Assembly: GCA_963827155.1 (NCBI GenBank)
Contig: CAWGZV010000002.1
Span: 372,001-436,000, forward strand
Source: UTCFX2 sp963827155
GTDB taxonomy: Bacteria > Chloroflexota > Anaerolineae > Anaerolineales > UBA4823
Reading direction: 5' to 3'
Length of the DNA stretch: 64,000 bases
Below the pieces are notes generated by a model. The model was not told where the DNA came from. It did not search any database and worked only from the letters and a program-made list of their open reading frames with translations. Shown here piece after piece: positions 36,423 through 44,234 of this stretch. The position numbers and the translations under genes are program-made. Numbering within the stretch: position 1 is the first letter of the stretch; each line of letters begins with the position of its first letter.

Positions 36423-37442
36423 TTACTCCAAACGGATTTGAGGATTTACCAACGCGTAGGTTACATCAATCAGAAAATTAAGGGATACATACACAAAAGC
36501 AATCAGAATGACAAAGCCCTGCACGGCATTAAAATCGTTCGTGACCAGCGCCTTCCAGGCATATAGGCCGATGCCGGGCCAGGCGAATACCTGTTCGACA
36601 ATCAAGCTTCCACCCATCAAGTAACCAAATACAATCCCCAACATGGTGAGGATCGGGATGAAAGCGTTCAATAAACCATCTTTAAACAACAGCTGCCGAT
36701 CCGGAACTCCGATTGCCTTCGCAGTGCGAATGTAATCTGAATTTAAAACATCTTTCATCGCAGCGCGGGAAATTTTTATGATGGGCGCGCTGACAATGAA
36801 AGCGAGTGTGCATGCTGGCAGCCAGATATGGTCAAAGGCGTCTTTAAACGTAACAAAATCGCGGGTCAGAAGGCTATCTAATAAGTAGAGACCTGTTATC
36901 TGATATGGCTCATCGACTCCGATGGTGAGCCGTCCGACGGGAGCAGCCGCCCAACCCAAAATATAATAAAAGATGTAGACCCCAACCAAGGCTAACCAAA
37001 AGAGAGCAAGTGAGGCTCCAAGCGTGGCGAAGACGCGAGCAGCCTGATCAAACCATTTTCCAGAATAAACGGCTGCCAGGATTCCCATAGGCAGACCTAC
37101 AACAACTGCGATAATGAATGCGGATAATGCCAGCTCGAATGTGGCAGGGATGCGAATGGCGAGCTCTTCTCTAACGGGCTGTCCAGTTCGCCAACTATCA
37201 CCCAAATCCCGCCGAAGTAATTGACCAAAATAGCTTCCTAACTGGATATACAAAGGACGATCTAAGCCCATCTGGCGCTCGTATTGTTTGATCAAGGCTT
37301 CATCAGCCAGCGGTCCGGCACGTAAAGCGGCGGGATTGTTCGGAAGCAATCGGGTTAGCAGAAATGCGAAAATGACGACACCAATAAGTGCTATCAGCGT
37401 TAGCCAGAACCGGTTGAGGATATAACGGATAAAATAAGGCAT
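36423..37442 (-). CDS. dppB: ABC transporter permease, DppB-like, cassette 2
   Basis: 339 residues. OppB-type signatures: LIGVVIFAFLLTRLLPNNPA, ERQMGLDRPLYIQLGSYFGQ, EAA loop YIRTAKAIGVPDRQLLFKDG, and the C-terminal NFLIDVTYALVNPQIRLE. It has six predicted membrane spans. A 129-base gap with a hairpin (37505-37540) separates it from the binding-protein gene. Confidence 0.93.
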   Translation of the reverse strand: MPYFIRYILNRFWLTLIALIGVVIFAFLLTRLLPNNPAALRAGPLADEALIKQYERQMGLDRPLYIQLGSYFGQLLRRDLGDSWRTGQPVREELAIRIPATFELALSAFIIAVVVGLPMGILAAVYSGKWFDQAARVFATLGASLALFWLALVGVYIFYYILGWAAAPVGRLTIGVDEPYQITGLYLLDSLLTRDFVTFKDAFDHIWLPACTLAFIVSAPIIKISRAAMKDVLNSDYIRTAKAIGVPDRQLLFKDGLLNAFIPILTMLGIVFGYLMGGSLIVEQVFAWPGIGLYAWKALVTNDFNAVQGFVILIAFVYVSLNFLIDVTYALVNPQIRLE

Positions 37443-37504
37443 AAGCCAGTTTTCCGAAGCAGTGGTTCTTTAATCGAATATGTTGAAATCCAAGCTAAAG
37501 GACG

Positions 37505-37540
37505 ATCTTGCAAGGGCGATAAGAAACGCCCTTGCAAGAT
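37505..37540 (-). promoter_or_regulatory. Intercistronic hairpin between binding-protein and permease genes, cassette 2
   Basis: A perfect 14-bp stem (37505-37518 with 37527-37540) with an 8-base loop. A T-run lies on the plus-strand side only, so it is not a standard terminator for the minus-strand operon. Its position matches the hairpin at 30577-30612 in cassette 1 but the sequence is unrelated. Confidence 0.7.
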
Positions 37541-37571
37541 TTTGATGGAAAGATTCGACTGGAAACCGATC

Positions 37572-39227
37572 CTACTTGGTCAGGTTCGGGAAATGGGTGT
37601 GAAGGTCGTTGTAGAAACCGACGCCAGTCACGCCTTTGCGCGCTCCGATGACCCAATCGTTCTGATATAAGTAGATCCAGGTGGCGGCCTCGATAGCCAT
37701 TTTTTGGCCTTCATGGCTCAAGGTCTCTCGCTGGGCAGGATCGCTGATGACAATTAAGTCATCAATGATTTTATCCATAGCGGGATCGCAATACATGGCG
37801 TAGTTCGTCCAGGCTTCACAGCGGAAATTCCAGGTTAGCTGGAAGGCAGGATCATTGCCCCAGGAGTACCACTCGAACATGTAGAATGGCTGCTCATGGG
37901 TGTCCAGCAAGCTGTTGAACTGGGCGGTTGGCTGAGCATTGATGTTGACGGTCACACCGATGGTTGCCAATCCAGCCTGAACCCAGGTAGCAGCGTCCAT
38001 CCGAGCCTGGTCTTCTTGAGGAACAAGCAGGTCAACCGTGAAACCATCCGGATACCCTGCCTCGGCAAGAAGGGCTTTGGCATCTTCGACTTTGGCGTTA
38101 TCGTAGGGCCAAAACTCCTCGGTGTGGGTCGGCATACCATCGCCTACTGGCGATTTGGGGTTCTTACCAAATCCGTAGATCACATTATCGACAATCGCCT
38201 GGTAATCCACGACCATGGAGACCGCTTTGCGGACGCGGACGTCATCGAAGGGTTTCTTGGTGACGTTCATGCCAGCATGGTAAACGCGTGGGGTTTTGAT
38301 GGTGAAGAAGGTGAGATTTGGATCTGTCTGCATATCCTTCACATCTTTATAAGGCACACCCTGAGCGATATCGATATCGCCAGCCTTCAGCAGCTGTTCT
38401 CGGGTCGAGGCATCTGGAATATAGCGGTAGATCACTTTTGAGTTGCCATAATAATCCGGTCCGCGCCAGTAGTTGGGATTCGGCTCGAAGACATATTCTT
38501 CGCCAGCTTTCCAGCTTGTGAGGATATAAGGACCGCTTGAATTGGCGTGGGTACGATGCCACTCTTCCGCCCAAGGATCTTCCGCAGTCGAATGCTCTTT
38601 GGCGTATTTCTCACTAATGGCACCTAAGACCTGGAAGCCATAAATGATGAGAGAAAGAGAAGAGGCTTTCTTCTGGGTGATTTGGAGGGTGTAATCGTCA
38701 AGGACTTTGACCTGATCGATGGATTCAACCCCAGCGAATGAAGGCAGCAATAGCTTGATATAACCATTGCCATTCAGAGCACGGTCGAAGGTGTAGTAAT
38801 AATCGTTCGCAGTGACAGGCGTGCCATCGGCGAATTTTGCTTCTTTGCGCAATTTGAATGTATATACCAAACCATCATCTGAGATTGTCCAAGACTCAGC
38901 GCCGGCACCCTGGTACTCATTCGTACCGATCCAGACGCCATTTGCATCTTGCTCGGCTTTTTGGGTGACCAAGGGTTCGTACATATTGGCGGTGGCATCA
39001 TAACCAGCGATGGTCCGGAACTGCTGCAGTTCGATGTGGTCAATGTCGCCATCGATGGCGACTATGATGGTTGGTTTTTCCACAGGCGGCGCTTCGGTAG
39101 CGGCAGGCTCAGTTGGGGCGACTTCTGCGGGGGTTGGAGTGGCGGCGGGGGCGCAGCCAGCCAACAGCATCGATAGCAAGACCATCAGCACGATCCCAGA
39201 CCTGAACAACTTATGTAACTTTGCCAT
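37572..39227 (-). CDS. Solute-binding lipoprotein, family 5 (DppA/OppA type), cassette 2
   Basis: 551 residues. The signal peptide and lipobox (LSMLLAGC) are nearly identical to those of cassette 1, but the linker is shorter and the mature part diverges at once (KPTIIVAIDGDIDHIELQQF). Family 5 features: TFKLRKEAKFADGTPVTAND, RKAVSMVVDYQAIVDNVIYG, AKALLAEAGYPDGFTVDLLV. The C-terminal FRCEAWTNYAMYCDPAMDKI carries two Cys. The ligand pocket therefore differs from cassette 1, and the two importers probably recognise different but co-regulated ligands. Confidence 0.93.
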   Translation of the reverse strand: MAKLHKLFRSGIVLMVLLSMLLAGCAPAATPTPAEVAPTEPAATEAPPVEKPTIIVAIDGDIDHIELQQFRTIAGYDATANMYEPLVTQKAEQDANGVWIGTNEYQGAGAESWTISDDGLVYTFKLRKEAKFADGTPVTANDYYYTFDRALNGNGYIKLLLPSFAGVESIDQVKVLDDYTLQITQKKASSLSLIIYGFQVLGAISEKYAKEHSTAEDPWAEEWHRTHANSSGPYILTSWKAGEEYVFEPNPNYWRGPDYYGNSKVIYRYIPDASTREQLLKAGDIDIAQGVPYKDVKDMQTDPNLTFFTIKTPRVYHAGMNVTKKPFDDVRVRKAVSMVVDYQAIVDNVIYGFGKNPKSPVGDGMPTHTEEFWPYDNAKVEDAKALLAEAGYPDGFTVDLLVPQEDQARMDAATWVQAGLATIGVTVNINAQPTAQFNSLLDTHEQPFYMFEWYSWGNDPAFQLTWNFRCEAWTNYAMYCDPAMDKIIDDLIVISDPAQRETLSHEGQKMAIEAATWIYLYQNDWVIGARKGVTGVGFYNDLHTHFPNLTK

Positions 39228-40194
39228 TTCTTTCGTCTCCTTATTGGGCTTTGAATAGTAGGGTTAGTGCTCAATCGCGACTACTGGGTTGGTTGATCTG
39301 AATCAGGGATTCTCCTCCTTCACAGGCAGGGAGCTACCCTGCCGCATCCAACTAAAGGTACGCTCCACCTCAACAGACCAGTGGTTGATGGGACAACCCA
39401 TGCTCTGAGAGATGCGGCTGGCGGTTTTCATAATACGGCTGCCGAAGGTGACGGTATTCTCAGGGGTGAGGTTCTGGATCAAGGTCGAGATGCTGACAGC
39501 GCCGACGACCTCGTTGCTGTAGCCGAAGATGGCGGCACCGACGCAGCCGATCCCTGGCTCGTTTTCTTCCAGGTCGAGGGCGTAGCCGCGGAGGTGGACC
39601 TGATCCAGGTCTGTGAGCAGGGCGTCGATGGAGGTGATGGAATTGGGAGTGCGCTGGTATAAGGCGCCTGAGACCAGGGAAGCGACCTGGTGGTGGGGGA
39701 GGTTGGAAAGGAGGGCTTTGCCCATGGCAGTGCAGTAAGCGGGGGAGACCATGCCTGGGTGAGAGCGCATCTGGATGGGGCTGTTGCTCTCGACTTTATC
39801 GATGTAGATGATGGAGTTTTCGTTCAGGACGCCGAGGTGAACGGCGAGGCAGGTTTCTTCGGCGAGCTCTTCGAGGAAAGGGCGAGCGATGGTGCGTAAG
39901 TCGATCTGCTGGAGGGAGACGCCAGCGATTTGGAGGGGTTTAGCGCCGATGCGGTAGCGGAAAGTTTCTGGGTCGTAATCGAGCCAGCCGCAGTCGACGA
40001 GGGTTTTGAGATAGCGGTAGACTTTGCTGCGGTTCATGCCCAGGGACCTGGAGATCTCCTGGAGGTTGATGCCTTTTTTCTGACCGACGAGGGCGGTAAA
40101 CTCAAGCACATCCAGACCCTGGGTGAGGGTGCTGGAAGCAACACCACATGATTTAGAGCTCCTTTCCATGACCGCCTCCGAAACCGCCTCCGAA
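39088..40194. repeat. 1.1-kb near-identical duplication, copy 2
   Basis: Partner of 32243-33349 at an offset of 6845 bases. The left edge falls inside the binding-protein linker. The right edge falls in the 12-base repeat array, which is expanded in this copy. The sharp edges inside coding repeats fit conversion or unequal crossing-over seeded by repeats. Confidence 0.88.
39303..40169 (-). CDS. IclR-family transcriptional regulator, cassette 2
   Basis: 288 residues from ATG 40169, identical in sequence to the cassette 1 regulator except Ser for Asn in FGYSNEVVG. In copy 1 the start lies ten codons earlier. Here that region is an expanded 12-base repeat with one 13-base unit, and in-frame reading upstream meets TGA at 40269-40271. 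An ATG at 40272 would give M-N-(SEAV)n in frame with the regulator if the 13-base unit were 12. It carries the same winged-helix and effector domains. Two almost identical regulators at two operons should bind the same operator and respond to the same signal. Confidence 0.92.
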   Translation of the reverse strand: MERSSKSCGVASSTLTQGLDVLEFTALVGQKKGINLQEISRSLGMNRSKVYRYLKTLVDCGWLDYDPETFRYRIGAKPLQIAGVSLQQIDLRTIARPFLEELAEETCLAVHLGVLNENSIIYIDKVESNSPIQMRSHPGMVSPAYCTAMGKALLSNLPHHQVASLVSGALYQRTPNSITSIDALLTDLDQVHLRGYALDLEENEPGIGCVGAAIFGYSNEVVGAVSISTLIQNLTPENTVTFGSRIMKTASRISQSMGCPINHWSVEVERTFSWMRQGSSLPVKEENP

Positions 40195-40267
40195 ACCGCC
40201 TCCGAAACCGCCTCCGAAACCGCCTCCGAAACCGCCTCCAGAAACCGCCTCCGAAACCGCCTCTGAA
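40171..40267. repeat. 12-base tandem repeat (eight units, one of 13) at the iclR copy 2 start
   Basis: Units of accgcctccgaa run from 40171. There are eight in all: the sixth (40231-40243) has an extra A and the last reads accgcctctgaa. On the minus strand each unit encodes Ser-Glu-Ala-Val. Copy 1 of the gene has just two units (33326-33349). Unit number changes alter length without changing frame; the 13-base unit changes frame and disconnects the upstream ATG. Confidence 0.92.
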
Positions 40268-40339
40268 TTCATTTCGAATAATGAATACGGTCTTTAATAT
40301 ATACACAATTCATTTTATACTCGAAATATTCATTCGAAA

Positions 40340-40354
40340 GATATTACAAATGTC
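40340..40354 (-). promoter_or_regulatory. Candidate IclR operator upstream of iclR copy 2
   Basis: The 15-mer gatattacaaatgtc matches 33422-33436 except for one base. In this copy it is flanked by 6-base arms AAAGAT/ATCTTT; copy 1 has different arms (ATATGA/TCATAT) around nearly the same core. The 40268-40518 gap otherwise holds AT-rich promoter-like sequence (ttttatactcgaaat at about 40313-40327, shared with copy 1) and no gene. Confidence 0.5.
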
Positions 40355-40518
40355 ATCTTTATGATATGTATTTAATCATATCAATCGGGTGTAGGAAATG
40401 AGTACGGCGGAATATATATGAAAATAATAATTTGTCGGCAGGATTTGTCGAGAAAAGTAATTTAGCTACGGTTTGTTTCTTAGATTTATTATCCAGTATT
40501 TTTCTCTTAACGTCGGGC

Positions 40519-41494
40519 TCAGTACCTGCCATGACGCTCCCACGCCTCGATAAGGGCGAGGTAATTTTCTAGTGGAACAACTGATTGGACGGCATTGGAT
40601 GCCCCTAAGATCAGACCTCCACCAGGTTTGCAGGCGGCGAGCAGCCTGCTCGTCTCGTCGAATACCGATTCAGGATTTTCTAGTAATAGCGTCCTACAAT
40701 CCACATTCCCACCGAGGCAAAGTCGATCGCCAACCAATTCTTTGACGGTCAGCATCTGCATCCCGGCGGTTGGGTCGATTGCCTGCAAGCAATCTACCCC
40801 AGATGCGGCGATGCGCTGCAGGCAGGATTCCAGATTTCCATCCGAGTGCAGGATCGAAAACAGCCCCAAATTCTATCAATTCGTTTACCCACCGATCTAA
40901 ATAAGGCCAGACGTATCGCTCCAACTGAGCTGGATTTATAAAAGTGCTGTGATTATCGGCAAGATCGGAGGTTGAAAGGCCGACCGCCACGCCTAAATCG
41001 CTGAAGCGTTTGGCAGCCTGGATCCCTTCCTGCAATTTTTGAACGGCTAGCTCGTCAATTTCTTCCGGCGCATCAAAAAGCCGATACGCGAAGCTAACAT
41101 AATCCTCTCGCATCGGAATTCCCAATAGGGCGGAACAATTAGCCACAAGCATCAGATCGGGAGGAGCCAGCTTGCGCAGCACCTTGGCCTGGCGATCACG
41201 CCCCTCTTCCGGCATCCAATAATACGCCGGCATTCCAGGGCCAATTTCCCAATACTGGCTGGGGATGGTCAAAGCAGCAAAATGACATCGCTCGGATACT
41301 GAGATAAATATTTCCGCATTGTGATGCACCGCCTGGTCTTTTTCACGCTCGGTCAGCTGCTGATATTCCTGCCCGATGACCAGGTGCTGCCTGGAGACTT
41401 TATCCCAGAGATGAAATTCAAGCTCCCAGATGGGCACGGCTCCATCAGGTTGACGGTGAGAGAGGGCGGCGATCAGGTCATCTCTTTTGCTCAT
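40519..41494 (-). CDS. Uroporphyrinogen decarboxylase-family protein (one frameshift)
   Basis: About 325 residues in two frames; AAGGGTG lies before ATG 41494. N-terminus MSKRDDLIAALSHRQPDGAV then PIWELEFHLW, AKVLRKLAPPDLMLVANCSA, LGVAVGLSTSDLADNHSTFI. The frame changes near 40865 at GGGG/TTTT runs (NELIEFGA to LFSILHSDGNLESCLQRIAA). It ends with LCLGGNVDCRTLLLENPESV and PLENYLALIEAWERHGRY. It has HSDGN in place of the HxCG zinc motif seen in the UroD-like gene at 22455, so it belongs to a different subgroup. It is the first gene of the 29-kb minus-strand block and probably belongs to the same pathway. Confidence 0.8.
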
Positions 41495-41689
41495 GGCACC
41501 CTTGTTATTTAGCTGGCTTTTGAATCAGATGAATTGGAACCAGAGAAAAGGCTCTCTATTTTTTTTTACGGGGAAAGTGTATCATAAGAGAAAGTAAATC
41601 TACCTCGATTGATGCAGCTATTCCATTTGATAATATTAAGGTGGTAATGCTGAAGGTCATTGAACATAATTCCTGCTAGGAGCGCAACC

Positions 41690-42541
41690 ATGAAAAGATT
41701 AGAAGGAAAAACGGCAGTGATCACCGGAGGATCGAAAGGGATCGGTCTGGCGATTGCGGCGGCTTTTGCAGATGAGGGCGCATCAGTGGTCATCAGCTCA
41801 AGGTCGCAGGAGTCGGTGGATCGGGCTGTCACCCGGCTGGAAAGCCATGGATATTCTGCGAAAGGGATTGCTGCCGATGTAGGGGAATTGAACGAGGTAG
41901 AAAAGATCCTTAAGTTTTGTCTTGAGCAGTACGGCAAGGTCGATATCTGGTTCAACAACGCGGCAACCAGCGCACCTTATGGGCCGGTATGGCTTTTGGA
42001 TGAAGAGAAATTCGAAAACTTAATGAAGACGAATATTCTAGGGGCATATTACGGCTCGATCACGGCGATGCGATACTTTATCCCGCGCGGAGCAGGCAAG
42101 CTGATCAACATGTTGGGAGCTGGCGCGCAGCGACCGGCACCATTCCAGACAGCATACGGCTCGAGCAAAGCCTGGCTGCGCAGTTTTACTAAAACTCTGG
42201 CAACTGAAAGCAAGGACAGCGGGGTGGGGGTTTTCGCTTACAGCCCTGGGATGGTACTGACCGAAATGCTAACAGACATCACTGTGATCGAGGGATATGA
42301 AGACCGGCTGAAAGCCTTCCCTACTATCTTGAGGATGTGGGCAAATCCCCCTGATAAAGTCACTGAGAAAGCTGTATGGCTAGCTTCTGAGGCTACCGAT
42401 TCTAAGACCGGGATTGAGGTCTTCAATATGTCGCCGATGAATATGATCTTCAGTGCTTTAAAAGATAAAATTCGAACTATTTTGGGCCGCGAGCAAGAGA
42501 AGATTAATATTAAAATCACAACCATCCCGCCAGCTGGATAA
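41690..42541 (+). CDS. Short-chain dehydrogenase/reductase
   Basis: 283 residues from ATG 41690, chosen for AGGAG seven bases before it. Classical SDR: VITGGSKGIGLAIAAAFADE (TGxxxGIG), IWFNNAATSAPYG (NNA), and YxxxK in TAYGSSKAWLRSFTK. The segment before it, LINMLGAGAQRPAPFQ, lacks the usual catalytic Ser-x-x-x at its normal spot (Gly-Ala instead), so activity may be altered. It is divergent from the UroD-like gene, sharing a 195-base promoter region, and could be co-regulated with the block. Confidence 0.85.
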   Translation: MKRLEGKTAVITGGSKGIGLAIAAAFADEGASVVISSRSQESVDRAVTRLESHGYSAKGIAADVGELNEVEKILKFCLEQYGKVDIWFNNAATSAPYGPVWLLDEEKFENLMKTNILGAYYGSITAMRYFIPRGAGKLINMLGAGAQRPAPFQTAYGSSKAWLRSFTKTLATESKDSGVGVFAYSPGMVLTEMLTDITVIEGYEDRLKAFPTILRMWANPPDKVTEKAVWLASEATDSKTGIEVFNMSPMNMIFSALKDKIRTILGREQEKINIKITTIPPAG

Positions 42542-42756
42542 AATATCCAGCCACTATGAGAAAAGGTGATTGTGCTAAAATTGGCGCACTTTGATCATGA
42601 TTGCGACCCAAGCATATGTGGAATTCTTTATTGAACCAGGAATTCTTTTTTTACAGACCAAACCTAATTGGGTGGGAAGCAGGGACTTACGGCTGCGGTT
42701 TCCAGCCGGGATTGAACCGAAGATCGGTCTATCCGATTAATTCAAGGGTGGGATAG

Positions 42757-43356
42757 ATGATGAATTATTCCGATATGGGAGATGATGATTTAATCAAATT
42801 GGTCACCAAAGGCGACCAGGATGCACTTGGGATGCTCTACGACCGTTATGGACGATTGGTATACAGCGTGGCATATGCGTCTGTTGGTCGATCGGAGCTC
42901 GCGGCAGAGATCTCTCAAGAAGTGTTTCTCGGTATCTGGCAAAAAGCGGAAACTTTTGATGCGCAGAAAGGAAAGCTAAAATCCTGGATGGCTCAAATCG
43001 CCAGAAATCGGGCAATCGACACGATCCGTGGGTTAACTGTGAGACCGGAGGGCAACCTGGTGAATATCGATATCCAGGATTTCCGGTTGGACGAAAGCCA
43101 GTTTGAAAACCCGATAGAAGAGACGGTCGAAAAATCTATCCGCCGGATGGATATTCGAACTGCGTTGAAACAGCTTCCAGAAAGCCAGCGGAAAACCCTG
43201 GCGATGGCATATTTCAGAGGAATGACCAACCAGGAAATAGCCGACGAACTCGGTGAACCACTTGGCACGGTCAAAACTCAAATCCGATTAGGGATGCAAA
43301 AACTACGCACGCTGCTTGAAGAGCATGGAATTAAGAATGGTGATTTTGGTGGATGA
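42757..43356 (+). CDS. ECF-type sigma factor
   Basis: 199 residues. Region 2: ALGMLYDRYGRLVYSVAYAS then AAEISQEVFLGIWQKAETFD and KLKSWMAQIARNRAIDTIRG. Region 4: ALKQLPESQRKTLAMAYFRG then MTNQEIADELGEPLGTVKTQ and IRLGMQKLRTLL. It directs RNA polymerase to its own set of promoters once released from the anti-sigma factor encoded next. Resembles the SigK/RskA group. The 215 bases upstream have no other gene. Confidence 0.94.
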   Translation: MMNYSDMGDDDLIKLVTKGDQDALGMLYDRYGRLVYSVAYASVGRSELAAEISQEVFLGIWQKAETFDAQKGKLKSWMAQIARNRAIDTIRGLTVRPEGNLVNIDIQDFRLDESQFENPIEETVEKSIRRMDIRTALKQLPESQRKTLAMAYFRGMTNQEIADELGEPLGTVKTQIRLGMQKLRTLLEEHGIKNGDFGG

Positions 43357-43508
43357 AAAAGGATTTTTATGAAGCATGGTAATAATTGACCTTGTTTGCC
43401 TGCCGTTATAGGGGTAGGTTGCGAGGAATTTTATCTTCTTGGAATAAATCCAGAGCAGGAATGCTTACGTATGGTTATTAATACTAATAAACTTACAGGG
43501 TAAATGAA

Positions 43509-44234
43509 GTGGAAAATCATGTTATTGATTTGATCCCCGAATACGCGCTTGGATGTCTCGAGGAAGGAGAAAAAGTGCAAATTGGGATTCATATTGAGAA
43601 ATGCGAAACCTGCAAAGAGGAACTCTTAAGGTATCAGGGAATAGTCGATGAACTAGCAGAAGCGATTCCGCTTGTTGAGCCACCTTCAAATATCCGAGAG
43701 ACAATTTTTAGAACAGTTCGCGATCAGGAAAAGCATGGAATCAGCTCCAAAACAGCTCCGCAACCACGAAGGATTTCGCTCCCAGTTATCTTCCGAGGAT
43801 TAAGTCCTGCCTGGGGAATCCTCAGCCTGGCAGTGATCACCTTATTGGTCGTGACAAATGTGATGCAGCTATGGGGGACACCAAATCATGAACGTCCCCA
43901 ACCATCAGACCTGAGGGTTGTTCAATTGAGTGGAACTGATTTCTCACCCAATGCGACGGGCATCCTGGTGATCTCAACCGATGGAGAATACGGGACATTA
44001 ATTGTCGACAGGCTGCCATCGCTATCGGAGGAGCAGCAGTTCCAGCTTTGGCTGATCCAGGACGGTCAACGAGAGAACGGAGGCGTATTCTCGGTAAATC
44101 AGGAGGGATATGGAAGCCTGGTTGTCAGCTCGCCTGAAGCACTCAATCATTACTCATCCTATGGGATCACGATTGAACCCTTTGGAGGCAGTCCGGGTCC
44201 GACTGGTGAAAAAGTGCTGGGAGGGTCGCTCTGA
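43509..44234 (+). CDS. RskA-type transmembrane anti-sigma factor
   Basis: 241 residues from GTG 43509. An N-terminal zinc-binding anti-sigma motif HIEKCETC (HxxxCxxC) is followed by a helix DELAEAIPLVEPP. One membrane span (ILSLAVITLLVVTNVMQLWG) leads to an extracytoplasmic RskA domain (TDGEYGTLIVDRLPSLSEEQ, QFQLWLIQDGQRENGGVFSV, SYGITIEPFGGSPGPTGEKV). It would hold the upstream sigma factor at the membrane until an external signal triggers proteolysis. The stop is immediately followed by the next gene. Confidence 0.92.
   Translation: MENHVIDLIPEYALGCLEEGEKVQIGIHIEKCETCKEELLRYQGIVDELAEAIPLVEPPSNIRETIFRTVRDQEKHGISSKTAPQPRRISLPVIFRGLSPAWGILSLAVITLLVVTNVMQLWGTPNHERPQPSDLRVVQLSGTDFSPNATGILVISTDGEYGTLIVDRLPSLSEEQQFQLWLIQDGQRENGGVFSVNQEGYGSLVVSSPEALNHYSSYGITIEPFGGSPGPTGEKVLGGSL

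Noticed and set aside
40171..40267. Repeat array as a possible CRISPR
   Set aside because: Units are 12 bases, directly adjacent with no spacers, and lie at a coding start; no cas genes are present.
40034..40306. Open frame with Arg-Arg-Arg-Phe repeats next to iclR copy 2
   Set aside because: It is the wrong-frame reading of the 12-base repeat array; the true frame encodes SEAV repeats and the regulator.
42690..42730. tRNA-like T-loop (reverse complement cggttcaatccc)
   Set aside because: The T-stem pairs over only about three bases and no acceptor, D or anticodon arms can be formed around it.
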